A stretch of 64,000 bases of DNA from positions 7,660,001 to 7,724,000 of the forward strand of contig NZ_JAQFIL010000001.1 of NCBI RefSeq assembly GCF_029504655.1, in the 5' to 3' direction. A model generated the notes under the pieces. It worked only from the letters and a program-made list of their open reading frames with translations. It made no database searches and was not told where the DNA came from. The first letter of the stretch is position 1, and each line of letters opens with the position of its first letter. Position numbers and translations under genes: made by a program. Below, piece after piece: positions 54,631-63,574 of the stretch. Source of the DNA: Catalinimonas alkaloidigena. GTDB taxonomy: Bacteria; Bacteroidota; Bacteroidia; Cytophagales; Cyclobacteriaceae.

Positions 54631-55752
54631 TTAAAAACTGGCACATAGGATGATATTGTTGGTGTTTACCCCAAACTGTACATCGTATCCTCTTCCATTC
54701 GTTAAAGTGCGTTCGTAGGTATATTCAATACCTATATCAAGCTTTTCGGATAGGGGAAACAATAAGCCTGCTCCTCCTCTGAATCCATACTCGCTTTTAG
54801 AGTTATTGATTTTATAGTCAAAGCGCAGGTCTTTTATATTATCTTTTAGAGTCTTTCCAAACACATAACCTACGGAAAGAAATGGTCTAGTTTTTCCTGT
54901 CGGGAAAGTATAGTACAATGAAATCGGGAGCTGCAAATTAACTACCGAGTATTGTTTATATATATTGCTAGATTCTTTCTTAGTAATAAGTACCTCCGGT
55001 TGTATTGATATTTTATCATTGTAAGATAAGTTAAGATACATTCCTCCGGTATAATGGTTGAAGGCTTTAAATTCCGGGTAGCTTGGTGTTACCCCATCTC
55101 GATAAGATGTAACCTTGGAAAAGGAGGCTCCCGCCTTTATCCCTTTTTTTACCTTTAAAGTACGTTTGTTTTGGGTACTTTCATTTTCGGGTGCTACACA
55201 TTGATGATATGCTATGAAAAAATCAGTTAAATCATCAGCGTTGAAATCTACTCGTTCTATTAACTTCTGCACGCTTTCGCAATCTAAGGTGAGCAGCCTC
55301 AATATACCCAGATATCTTTTATCTTCTCTAACATATTTTTCGTCTATTACAGTATTGTTTTGTTCTAACAAAATGAGTTCTTCGTTTTCTTTCTGTACGT
55401 AGAAGATGTCATCATACTGATAGAGAGTAACCTGGCCTGTAAAGAGCCTGCTCAAGAATAAATTAACGTTCTTCTTTTCTGAAGAAGCTATATTTTTTGA
55501 AACGTAATGGCCTCCGCTCTTAAATCCGAATTCCTTTATCTCTGTGGGAGCAAAAACTTTAAAACGCTTCTGACTTTCTTTTCTAAAATGTAATTCTTCA
55601 CTTAAATCATTTAACGCACGTATTTTTCCATGAATGGTATCATTATCTAAGTTTATGTAAAACCCTTCTTGTGCATTAAAATTTCTCTGAGTATAAGCGT
55701 AGGTTACTTGCAGTAAAACAAACACAAGAGAAAAGAGAAGCCGTAAATCCAT
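54631..55752 (-). CDS. Outer-membrane beta-barrel protein (PorT-like C-terminal domain)
   Basis: 373 residues with a signal peptide (about 1-21). Residues 25-185 form a region without recognised domain that includes FYINLDNDTIHGKI, a start seen in a group of Bacteroidota outer-membrane proteins. Residues about 195-373 alternate short strands and end in a Phe (IILCASF), as expected of an 8-stranded barrel of the outer-membrane beta-barrel type. Function unknown. Its stop is 2 bp past the convergent terminator. Confidence 0.8.
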   Translation of the reverse strand: MDLRLLFSLVFVLLQVTYAYTQRNFNAQEGFYINLDNDTIHGKIRALNDLSEELHFRKESQKRFKVFAPTEIKEFGFKSGGHYVSKNIASSEKKNVNLFLSRLFTGQVTLYQYDDIFYVQKENEELILLEQNNTVIDEKYVREDKRYLGILRLLTLDCESVQKLIERVDFNADDLTDFFIAYHQCVAPENESTQNKRTLKVKKGIKAGASFSKVTSYRDGVTPSYPEFKAFNHYTGGMYLNLSYNDKISIQPEVLITKKESSNIYKQYSVVNLQLPISLYYTFPTGKTRPFLSVGYVFGKTLKDNIKDLRFDYKINNSKSEYGFRGGAGLLFPLSEKLDIGIEYTYERTLTNGRGYDVQFGVNTNNIILCASF

Positions 55753-55940
55753 AGTTGAAAAGGAGAGAGTGATTTCTTAATAATATCAAGCTCACAAAAT
55801 AGCTATCTATATAATTAAAAAAGTATAGATTTTACTTTATCATATAGTCCTTGTACTATTATATAGTTTTGTATTTAAAAAACTTTATCAGGCAGGTGAT
55901 TTATGCTAAAGTTTAGTATCATTGGACCAAACATGATGAT

Positions 55941-56477
55941 ATGATTAGATCACTGATTCTTCTTCTTACTCTTATTGCAATCTGCTTCACTAGCCATGCC
56001 CAAATACCTCAACACCCAGCGGTGCCAACTTTTGGAGGGATTTATGACATTCCTGAGGCTGACAAACGGCCTGACCCTGATGTAGAATATAAGCTGGTGA
56101 TTGATGTAAAAGGAGGTGCTGAAGTTGCCGAGAGCGAGAACCGTTCTCTAATCAATATCGCACGTACTTTAAACCTGCATGTGCAGGGAGGTGTCCCCCA
56201 GGAAAATATCAAAATTGTAGCAGTAATTCATAACCTAGCTACTCCTACAGTGCTGAGTAATGAGGCTTACCAAAAGCATTTTGGCGTGGACAATCCTAAT
56301 GACAGTCTTATTCATGCGCTGACAGAAGCCGGGGTGGAAATCTATGTATGCGGACAGTCTCTGATCGCGCGCAATTTTGCGGATGAACCCCTGCATCCTG
56401 ATGTGAAAGTTTCTATCTCTGCCATGACCATCCTGACCGAGTACCAGCTTAAAGGCTATGCTTTGCTTTCTTTTTAA
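55941..56477 (+). CDS. Exported DsrE/DsrF-like protein
   Basis: 178 residues. Signal peptide about 1-20 (ending SHA). The DsrE-like fold is shown by YKLVIDVKGGAEVAE, NIKIVAVIHNLATP and EIYVCGQSL with the conserved Cys137. Cytoplasmic DsrE proteins move sulfur; this one is exported, as is common in Bacteroidota, and may bind thiols or metals. A -7-like TAGTTTTG is at 55864-55871. Convergent with a TlpA-like gene 44 bp away. Confidence 0.85.
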   Translation: MIRSLILLLTLIAICFTSHAQIPQHPAVPTFGGIYDIPEADKRPDPDVEYKLVIDVKGGAEVAESENRSLINIARTLNLHVQGGVPQENIKIVAVIHNLATPTVLSNEAYQKHFGVDNPNDSLIHALTEAGVEIYVCGQSLIARNFADEPLHPDVKVSISAMTILTEYQLKGYALLSF

Positions 56478-56521
56478 AACTACCAGAATTTCATAATCCG
56501 GTAGCTCACTGATATGCTACT

Positions 56522-57766
56522 TTACACATTAACCTCTTCAGCGAGGAGCTTATCCACCAGCTCATTAAATTCTTCTACAAAACGTTCGTAGTAGACGCCC
56601 GTTCCGGGACCACTAAAGCCGGTGTGGATGTTGCGTAGCTGTCCATTTTTGTCAATAAAGATGGAGGTAGGAAAAGACATCACGCGATTGAGCATAGGCA
56701 ATGATTCGCTGGCTGCTTCTTTGCTCGAAGTGCCAGCGATCAGAAAGTCATAACCGACGTCTAGTTTGTCAATCATTTTTTTAACCCGGCTGCTGGCATA
56801 CTCAAAATCATCTTTCTGTTCATAGGCCAGCCCGATGATTTCTACATCCTCATTTTCATGTTTGCGGTACCAGTCTGCGTAAAATTTGGTTTCGTCCATA
56901 CAGTTAGGACACCAGGTTCCGAAAAGTTGTACGATCACAACCTTGCCCTGGTACTGCTCATCGCTGAGCGATACAGGCTCACCTTCCAGATTAGGAAAAG
57001 TAAATGCTACTTTGTCATAGCCTTCTTTCAGATAAGTAAGCTCATTCGGGTCGGGCAACTCGGCATCCTCATTTCTTTCAGCGGTCCAGGTAGTATGGTA
57101 ACTTTGTCCCGACCAGTAGTCACCCTGCAGGGAACCATCTCCCTGCAGGCGGGCTTCAAAGAGGTACGCATGCTCGCCATCAAAAGTACTCAGCATCATG
57201 GTATTCCCTTCTACATTTCCTTCCAGAAAACGGTAGTCACCGGTAGCGGTAAGGAATGAGCCTGTCACCTGACTCCCTTGCTGCTCAAAGATACCGACAG
57301 AATGAATGGAGTCACCTTCAAACTGCACCTCCCACTTCCCATCAAAATCTTTTGCTTCCGGCTTACTACTTTGGATGAAACGGTAGTCATCGCCATGCGT
57401 AGCTGTGAAAGGCAGGCGGTAACCTTCTGCGTAATTTTTAATGAAAACACCGCTGAGCTTCTCCCCTTCAATCTTCGCTCTGATCTGGGTATCAAAAAAA
57501 CTCATGGGCATGATCAGAGAGTCTCCTTCTATGTTCACTTCGTCTATCAAAAGTCTTTCTTCACCATTGATTAGGTGAACCTTATACGCCATGCTGTCTA
57601 CTTCGGTAAGCTCAAAAGTAAAAGGCAGTATTTGACCTTGAATATCCAGCTCTGCTCTCCAGCTACCAGGCAAAATTTTAGGTCCTTCATCCGTACTGCC
57701 AGAAGAAGAACATGCGCTAAAAACTAGTGACAAAAAGAATAGATAAAGTAGAGTTTTGCTATACAT
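56522..57766 (-). CDS. TlpA-like thioredoxin-fold lipoprotein
   Basis: 414 residues from the ATG at 57766; an in-frame ATG 60 bp upstream would bury the signal. Lipobox VFSAC (Cys19). The middle (about 30-240) has two repeats of a beta-rich domain of about 100 residues found in front of thioredoxin folds in Bacteroidota. The C-terminal 150 residues are an AhpC/TSA-type thioredoxin with the active site WCPNC (Cys286, Cys289). A periplasmic thiol reductase or oxidase, for example for cytochrome maturation or oxidative damage; the partner is unknown. Confidence 0.9.
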   Translation of the reverse strand: MYSKTLLYLFFLSLVFSACSSSGSTDEGPKILPGSWRAELDIQGQILPFTFELTEVDSMAYKVHLINGEERLLIDEVNIEGDSLIMPMSFFDTQIRAKIEGEKLSGVFIKNYAEGYRLPFTATHGDDYRFIQSSKPEAKDFDGKWEVQFEGDSIHSVGIFEQQGSQVTGSFLTATGDYRFLEGNVEGNTMMLSTFDGEHAYLFEARLQGDGSLQGDYWSGQSYHTTWTAERNEDAELPDPNELTYLKEGYDKVAFTFPNLEGEPVSLSDEQYQGKVVIVQLFGTWCPNCMDETKFYADWYRKHENEDVEIIGLAYEQKDDFEYASSRVKKMIDKLDVGYDFLIAGTSSKEAASESLPMLNRVMSFPTSIFIDKNGQLRNIHTGFSGPGTGVYYERFVEEFNELVDKLLAEEVNV

Positions 57767-58149
57767 AAAATAGAATAAATAAGTCATATGCTTATGTAAC
57801 AGAATATTGTCCCGGCAGGATGTCAAAGGTGTGAAATTATTTCTAAAAAAATGAGTAAAGTAAGAAATCTGTAAAATGTGTGTTGTATTTTACGAACTTT
57901 TTTGTGGCAGCTCTCTGTGTTCATTATGGCTGATAGCAAGCTCATCTATCCCCTCAATCAAAAAACGGTTTCTGTATTTTATTTGAGTCGCCCACTAACC
58001 TTTGTTAGTAAAATACAGGTCAATCAATAACATAAAATAATAAAAAATAACATATGTTATATTAAAGTGCCATTTTGTACTTTTAATAAGAATATCCCTC
58101 TAAATTGGACAGAAACGTAAGTTTTTGATGTAAAAAATTGTAAAAAAGC
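57767..58149. other. Intergenic region before the division cluster
   Basis: About 380 bp without a gene. Contains an inverted repeat GTAAAAT/ATTTTAC (57870-57876 and 57886-57892) and a perfect 14-bp palindrome ATAACATATGTTAT (58048-58061). Neither has a known function here; either could be an operator of the TlpA-like gene or of mraZ. Confidence 0.5.
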
Positions 58150-58174
58150 GTGGTAAAAAGTGGGAAGAAGTGGA
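58150..58174 (+). promoter_or_regulatory. MraZ box array (predicted operator of the division cluster)
   Basis: Three direct repeats GTGGT, GTGGG and GTGGA at 58150, 58160 and 58170, each separated by exactly 5 bp. Known MraZ operators consist of GTGGG-type repeats with 5-bp spacers just upstream of mraZ. Position 52-76 bp before the mraZ ATG and just upstream of the -7 box fits autorepression. Confidence 0.82.
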
Positions 58175-58195
58175 GGAAGTTCGCATTACTTTTAG

Positions 58196-58203
58196 TAAGT
58201 TTG
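58196..58203 (+). promoter_or_regulatory. -7 promoter element of the mraZ cluster
   Basis: TAAGTTTG matches TAnnTTTG, 22 bp before the mraZ ATG. The place of a -33 box is taken by the last MraZ repeat, so repressor binding and promoter overlap. Confidence 0.6.
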
Positions 58204-58225
58204 TTTTAGATAGTTAATTTATTAC

Positions 58226-58702
58226 ATGGCAATTTTCACCGGTGAGTACGAATGCAAGATGGATGCCAAGGGCAGACTGTTGCTTCCTGCTAAGGTTAAA
58301 GCAAAGCTACCGGAATGTTCCAAGCATGAAATTGTACTCAGCCAGGGATTTGAACCTTGCCTGATTATATATACGATTGAAGAGTACGCTAAAATTTACG
58401 AAAAATTCTCTTCACTCAGTAGTTTTAATGAAGAACAAAGAAGATTACAGCGCAATTTTTTTAGAGGTAGTGCAGAAGTGGAGTTGGACAACATGGGGAG
58501 GTTTTTAATACCTAAGAGAATGGCCCAGTACGCGAGGTTGGGAAGAGAGGCAATCATCGCGGGGAATGGTAAGGTGCTGGAGATCTGGAACCCGATTACT
58601 TTTGAGAATTACTTGGTGGGTGACCATGAAGAATATTCGAGCTTGGCAGAGAAACATTTAGATAGTAAAGATGAGCTTATCACTGAAAGTCATGTATCAT
58701 AA
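58226..58702 (+). CDS. mraZ: Transcriptional regulator MraZ
   Basis: 158 residues with two SpoVT/AbrB-type MraZ domains: GEYECKMDAKGRLLLPAKVK (5-25) and AEVELDNMGRFLIPKRMA (about 80-97), both with the DxxGR core. It forms rings that bind the repeat operator upstream and repress the division and wall cluster. First gene of the dcw cluster; its 3' end overlaps rsmH by 11 bp. Confidence 0.97.
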   Translation: MAIFTGEYECKMDAKGRLLLPAKVKAKLPECSKHEIVLSQGFEPCLIIYTIEEYAKIYEKFSSLSSFNEEQRRLQRNFFRGSAEVELDNMGRFLIPKRMAQYARLGREAIIAGNGKVLEIWNPITFENYLVGDHEEYSSLAEKHLDSKDELITESHVS

Positions 58703-59582
58703 ACCCGTATTTCTTCAGCAGAGTGTGGAGGGGCTCGTATGGAAGCCAGAGGGGGTCTACGTGGATCTGACTTTCGGGGGAGGTGGACATAGCACTGCTA
58801 TTTTGGAGCGCTTGCAGGGAGGAAGGCTTTTTGCCCTCGATCAGGATCAGGATGCGGCAGAGAATGCTGAGGGGATGAATCTAACTTTTATTCAGGCGAA
58901 TTTCCGTCATCTCAAGCGCTATCTGAAGTTGTATGGAGTAAGTGAAGTGGATGGAATTCTGGCTGATCTTGGAGTTTCGTCGCATCAATTTGACGTCCCC
59001 GATCGTGGTTTCTCTACCCGCTTTGAAGCGGAACTGGATATGCGGATGAATCAGCAGGCGCAGCGTACAGCAAGAGAAGTAGTCAACACCTATAGTGAAA
59101 AAGCGCTGCATCAGCTGCTGGGAATGTACGGAGAAGTGAAGAATGCAAAGACACTGGCGCAGGCTATAGTAGCGGCCAGGACTAATAAAACGATTGAAAC
59201 AGTAGAAGATTTAAAGCAGGTGCTGAACAAATTTGCGCCAAAAGGTCGAGAGGCTAAATACTACGCACAGGTGTTTCAAGCGTTAAGGTTAGAAGTGAAC
59301 GATGAAATCAAAGCGTTGGAAGAGATGCTGGAGCAGAGCGTAGAGCTGCTGGCTCCCGGCGGTAGGCTGGTGGTGATCTCTTATCATTCGCTGGAAGACA
59401 GACTGGTTAAAAATATCATTAATAAAGGGAAGCTGTACGGAGAGGTGGAAAAGGATTTTTATGGGAATCCCCAACTGCCTCTAAGAGCTGTAAATAAGAA
59501 GCCGCTGATGCCTTCGCAGGAAGAAATCAGGGAAAACAACAGGGCGAGAAGTGCAAAATTGAGAATTGCTGAAAAACGCTAA
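58692..59582 (+). CDS. rsmH: 16S rRNA (cytosine-1402-N4)-methyltransferase
   Basis: 296 residues from the ATG at 58692 (MYHKPVFLQQS), the usual start; an ATG at 58671 adds seven residues. SAM-binding motif VDLTFGGGGHSTAIL, then ADLGVSSHQFD and VISYHSLEDRLVK, the signatures of the MraW/RsmH family. Methylates N4 of C1402 in 16S rRNA. Usual second gene of the dcw cluster. Confidence 0.97.
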   Translation: MYHKPVFLQQSVEGLVWKPEGVYVDLTFGGGGHSTAILERLQGGRLFALDQDQDAAENAEGMNLTFIQANFRHLKRYLKLYGVSEVDGILADLGVSSHQFDVPDRGFSTRFEAELDMRMNQQAQRTAREVVNTYSEKALHQLLGMYGEVKNAKTLAQAIVAARTNKTIETVEDLKQVLNKFAPKGREAKYYAQVFQALRLEVNDEIKALEEMLEQSVELLAPGGRLVVISYHSLEDRLVKNIINKGKLYGEVEKDFYGNPQLPLRAVNKKPLMPSQEEIRENNRARSAKLRIAEKR

Positions 59583-59585
59583 ACT

Positions 59586-59969
59586 ATGAAGACCGCAGTA
59601 AAGAACAGGTATAAAGTAAAAACAAAAGAAAGCAGGCCCAAGGGAGAAAGTCTTTTCTCCAAGATAGATCGTCTGCTCAAAGTGGACACTTCCTTTGATA
59701 GTGGTTTGCCGGTACGCTTTGTTCCCTATGTGCTCTACTTTACCTGCCTGGGCTTGTTTTATATTGGTAATAACCATTACGCAGAGAAAACCATCAGAAA
59801 AATCAATCGCCTTGATGAAGAGGTGGAAGACCTGCGGGCAAACTATACCACGCTCAAGGCGGATTATATGTTTGAGAGCAAGCAGTCGGAGGTGGCCAAG
59901 CGAGTGAAGAAGCTTGGGCTGGAAGAAAGTGAAACACCACCACACAAAATTATAGTGGAAGAAAAGTGA
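59586..59969 (+). CDS. ftsL: FtsL-like cell division protein
   Basis: 127 residues: basic cytoplasmic tail, one membrane helix (about 46-63; VPYVLYFTCLGLFYIGN), then a coiled coil (RKINRLDEEVEDLRANYTTL). Sequence is weakly conserved, but topology and position between rsmH and ftsI define the Bacteroidota FtsL-like family. It would bridge FtsB/FtsQ and FtsI/FtsW at the division site. The 3' end overlaps ftsI (GTGA). Confidence 0.85.
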   Translation: MKTAVKNRYKVKTKESRPKGESLFSKIDRLLKVDTSFDSGLPVRFVPYVLYFTCLGLFYIGNNHYAEKTIRKINRLDEEVEDLRANYTTLKADYMFESKQSEVAKRVKKLGLEESETPPHKIIVEEK

Positions 59970-62056
59970 GTATCAAAAGATCCATATTGCTCCGTGTAAG
60001 GATTGCCTTTTTGGTAGTATCCCTTTTTGCTTTGGCGCTCTTTTTCCGCATGGCTGAGATTCAGTTTATAGAAGGAGAAAAGTGGAAGGCTATGGCGGAA
60101 GAGATTAACCTGCAGTACAAAACTATTCCGGCAGTAAGAGGAAACATCTATGCGGAAGACGGTAGCCTGCTTGCTACTTCTCTGCCTTTTTATAGAGTGG
60201 CTTTTGACCCTTCTATTGCCAGTGACGAGTTGATGGAATCTTCTGTAGATTCTCTTTCTATGCTGCTTTCCCGCTTCTTCGGAGATCACAGTCCGGTAGA
60301 ATATAAGCGTCGTATTCTAAATGCTCGTGCCAAAGGCCGTCAGTATCTGATACTGAACAGAGAGAAGATCAACTACCTTGCTAAGAAAGAGATGGAACGC
60401 TGGCCGGTCTTCCGTAAAGGAAAATACGGTGGCGGAGTGATTTTTGAAAAAGTGAATGAGCGTTATAAGCCTTTCTCATTTCTGGGAGCGCGTACTATCG
60501 GGCATATCAACGAAAATAGCAAAGGTGCTGGCCTGGAGTATAGCTTCAATGAGCACCTGGCAGGCAGAGATGGGAAAGGCTTATTTCAGAAAATGGCAGG
60601 AAGCTACTGGAAGCCTATCTACGATGGTACCCAGGTGAAGCCGGTTGCCGGATATGATATTGTCAGCACTATTGATGTCAATATACAGGATGTGGCGCAG
60701 TCATCTTTGATGAAGGCCTTAATAGAACACGAAGCAGATTATGGTGCAGCAGTAGTGATGGAAGTGAAAACAGGAGAGGTCAAAGCAATCTCCAACCTGA
60801 CCCGCTACCAGAATGGAAACTATGGCGAAAGCTATAATCATGCGGTAGGTGGGCTTACCGAGCCGGGCTCTACTTTTAAGCTGGCTTCCGTAATCGCCTT
60901 GATGGAAGAAGCGCATCTCAACCTGAACGATAGCATTGACGCTGGAGATGGTAAGTATGAGTTTTATGACAGGGTGATGACCGACCATGAATATGGAGGA
61001 TACGGTATGATCAGTTTTAAAGATGCCTTTTCTCATTCTTCCAACATCGCCATTTCCCGCTGGGTAAATCATCACTTTGGGCTGAAGCCTGAACGCTTTG
61101 TAAATTATATCCAGAGCATGGGGTTGGCAGACCGGGTGGGTTTCCAGATCAAGGGAGAAGGGATGCCTTATATTAAACTGCCAGGGGATAAAAGTTGGAG
61201 TGGCGTCTCCTTACCCTGGATGTCCATCGGTTATGAGTTGAAATTGACGCCTATACAGGTGCTTGCTTTTTACAATGCTGTTGCTAATGATGGCAAAATG
61301 ATACAGCCTATCATTGTAAAGTCAGTCAAGCAGGCAGACAAAGAGATGGAAACTTATGAAAGTGGAGTTTTGAACGAGCAGATCTGTTCTCGCGAAACGC
61401 TGGAAAAGGTGAAGGTTATGCTAGAGAGTGTGGTAGAAGAAGGTACTGCCAGCAATATCAAGAATAGTTACTATAAAATTGCTGGTAAAACCGGGACAGC
61501 ACAAAAACTAAAAAACGGACGCTATATACGTCAGTACTATACATCTTTTGTAGGTTACTTCCCTGCAGATGCTCCCAAGTATAGTTGCATTGTAGTCATT
61601 GATGACCCCAAAGGTTTTCAAAGGTACGCCAGTAGTGTAGCTGCTCCGGTGTTCAAAAACATTGCGGACAAAATATACGCTACCGACCTGGAGATTCATG
61701 AGTCACTGCCTAAGCAGTTTGTTCGCGAGGAAGGGGTGTTTCCCGTCATACAGGCCGGGCGATACGACGATTTACAGACCGTAATGAAAACCTTGCAAAT
61801 AGAGCATGAGCCTACTGATGCTGCCGAATGGGTAAGAGCGCAAAGGGCGGGTAATAAAGTAAACTGGAAAGAAAGCAGTACCTCCTTTGAATACATACCT
61901 GATGTACGTGGAATGACAATGCGTGATGCGATTTTTCTGTTAGAAAACCGTGGTTTGCGGGTAAATTATCAGGGAAATGGCAGAGTTTTAAAACAATCGC
62001 AGCAGCCTGGCAATAAAGTAATCAAAGGAAGTAAAATTAATTTACAATTAGGATAG
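59966..62056 (+). CDS. ftsI: Penicillin-binding protein 3 (FtsI), with PASTA domain
   Basis: 696 residues, GTG start overlapping the ftsL stop by 4 bp. N-terminal helix (about 8-26), pedestal domain, and transpeptidase domain with Ser302-x-x-Lys305 (PGSTFKLA), Ser358-Ser-Asn360 (SHSSNIA) and Lys508-Thr-Gly (AGKTGTAQ). A C-terminal PASTA domain occupies about 635-696 (YIPDVRGMTMRDAIFLLENRGL). Cross-links septal peptidoglycan during division. A PASTA domain is absent from proteobacterial FtsI but usual in this phylum. Confidence 0.96.
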   Translation: MSIKRSILLRVRIAFLVVSLFALALFFRMAEIQFIEGEKWKAMAEEINLQYKTIPAVRGNIYAEDGSLLATSLPFYRVAFDPSIASDELMESSVDSLSMLLSRFFGDHSPVEYKRRILNARAKGRQYLILNREKINYLAKKEMERWPVFRKGKYGGGVIFEKVNERYKPFSFLGARTIGHINENSKGAGLEYSFNEHLAGRDGKGLFQKMAGSYWKPIYDGTQVKPVAGYDIVSTIDVNIQDVAQSSLMKALIEHEADYGAAVVMEVKTGEVKAISNLTRYQNGNYGESYNHAVGGLTEPGSTFKLASVIALMEEAHLNLNDSIDAGDGKYEFYDRVMTDHEYGGYGMISFKDAFSHSSNIAISRWVNHHFGLKPERFVNYIQSMGLADRVGFQIKGEGMPYIKLPGDKSWSGVSLPWMSIGYELKLTPIQVLAFYNAVANDGKMIQPIIVKSVKQADKEMETYESGVLNEQICSRETLEKVKVMLESVVEEGTASNIKNSYYKIAGKTGTAQKLKNGRYIRQYYTSFVGYFPADAPKYSCIVVIDDPKGFQRYASSVAAPVFKNIADKIYATDLEIHESLPKQFVREEGVFPVIQAGRYDDLQTVMKTLQIEHEPTDAAEWVRAQRAGNKVNWKESSTSFEYIPDVRGMTMRDAIFLLENRGLRVNYQGNGRVLKQSQQPGNKVIKGSKINLQLG

Positions 62057-62063
62057 GAGAGAT

Positions 62064-63548
62064 ATGGCGAGTCTGAAAGATATACTATACAAAGTTTCCC
62101 TTCGCTCAACAGTAGGCGATACTTTTATTGAAGTGTCTGCTATCGTGTTTGACTCTCGCAAAGTGGAGCAGGGAAGTGTCTTTGTAGCAGTAAGCGGCAC
62201 TCAGGTGGATGGACATCAGTTCATTGATTCGTCTATCCAAAAGGGAGCGGTAGCCATTGTATGTGAGCGGATGCCAGCGAAAACTCAGGAGGGTATCACC
62301 TATGTGGAAGTAGAACATAGTGCAGAAGCACTGGGAATCATTGCATCTAACTTTTATGGTAATCCTTCTTCTAAAATGAAAGTTGTAGGCATTACCGGTA
62401 CGAATGGTAAAACCACTGTGGTGACTTTGTTACAACAATTGTTTATTAAGCTGGGCTATAATACGGGCTTGCTTTCCACAGTCAATAATAAAATCAATGA
62501 CAAAATTATTCCTGCTACCCATACTACGCCTGATGCGGTACAACTCAATGCGCTAATGGCACAGATGGTGAAGGAAGGTTGTACCCATTGTTTTATGGAG
62601 TCTAGCTCACATGCGATTGACCAGCGCCGCATCGCCGGAATCGAATATGCTGGAGCGGTATTCAGCAATATCACGCATGACCATCTGGACTATCATAAAA
62701 CTTTTGAAAACTACATTAATGCCAAGAAGAGACTTTTTGATGAATTAGGATCCGATGCATTTGCTTTGGTAAATATTGACGATAAGCGGGGACAGATCAT
62801 GTTGCAAAATACCAAAGCCAGCAAAAATACTTTTTCACTAAAGAGCGCCAGCGATTTTAAAGGCAAAGTTTTATCCAACTCACTACATGGATTGGAGATG
62901 GAAATCGGGGGAAAAGATATACCTTCGCAGCACGTTTGGTTCAAGCTCATTGGCGACTTCAATGCTTATAATTTGCTGGCTGCTTACGGAGTAGGGATAC
63001 TGCTGGGTGAGCCCCATGAAGATGTACTGACACAACTTTCGGATGTACAGCCGGCCAGAGGTCGCTTTGAGCAGATGGTCTCGCCTACCGGAGTAACTGC
63101 TATCGTGGATTATGCGCATACACCGGATGCTTTGGACAATGTGTTGAAAACCATTCAGAAAGTGCGTACCAAAAATGAGCAGGTGATTTGTGTGGTGGGC
63201 TGTGGGGGAGACAGAGATAAGACCAAGCGTCCTGAGATGGCGGCCATCGCTACTCGCTACAGTGATAAGGTGATCCTCACTTCTGATAATCCCAGAAGCG
63301 AAGACCCTGAGCAGATTATTGAAGATATGCGTGCCGGAGTAAGTGCTGCGAATTACAAAAAGGTACTATCGATTACAAACCGTAAGGAAGCAATAAGAAC
63401 TGCCTGTATGATGGCACAGGCAATGGATATTGTATTGGTTGCGGGGAAAGGGCATGAAACTTATCAGGAAATCAATGGGGTAAAACATGACTTTGATGAT
63501 TTTCAGGTGATTGAGGAAGTATTTAATCAAATGCAAAAGGGCAAATAG
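62064..63548 (+). CDS. murE: UDP-N-acetylmuramoyl-tripeptide synthetase
   Basis: 494 residues. Mur ligase: N-terminal UDP-binding domain, ATP motif GITGTNGKTTVV near 110-121, HTTPDAVQLN, SSHAIDQRRI and the C-terminal LTSDNPRSEDPEQI, where DNPR is the motif for meso-diaminopimelate. So it adds meso-Dap to UDP-MurNAc-L-Ala-D-Glu. Starts 7 bp after ftsI and 26 bp before mraY. Confidence 0.97.
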   Translation: MASLKDILYKVSLRSTVGDTFIEVSAIVFDSRKVEQGSVFVAVSGTQVDGHQFIDSSIQKGAVAIVCERMPAKTQEGITYVEVEHSAEALGIIASNFYGNPSSKMKVVGITGTNGKTTVVTLLQQLFIKLGYNTGLLSTVNNKINDKIIPATHTTPDAVQLNALMAQMVKEGCTHCFMESSSHAIDQRRIAGIEYAGAVFSNITHDHLDYHKTFENYINAKKRLFDELGSDAFALVNIDDKRGQIMLQNTKASKNTFSLKSASDFKGKVLSNSLHGLEMEIGGKDIPSQHVWFKLIGDFNAYNLLAAYGVGILLGEPHEDVLTQLSDVQPARGRFEQMVSPTGVTAIVDYAHTPDALDNVLKTIQKVRTKNEQVICVVGCGGDRDKTKRPEMAAIATRYSDKVILTSDNPRSEDPEQIIEDMRAGVSAANYKKVLSITNRKEAIRTACMMAQAMDIVLVAGKGHETYQEINGVKHDFDDFQVIEEVFNQMQKGK

Positions 63549-63574
63549 CACTGAGCTAAAAGCCAAAAGAGACT

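Noticed and set aside
59481..59945. 154-codon minus-strand frame across rsmH and ftsL
   Set aside because: Runs against two well-supported cluster genes and has no family features.
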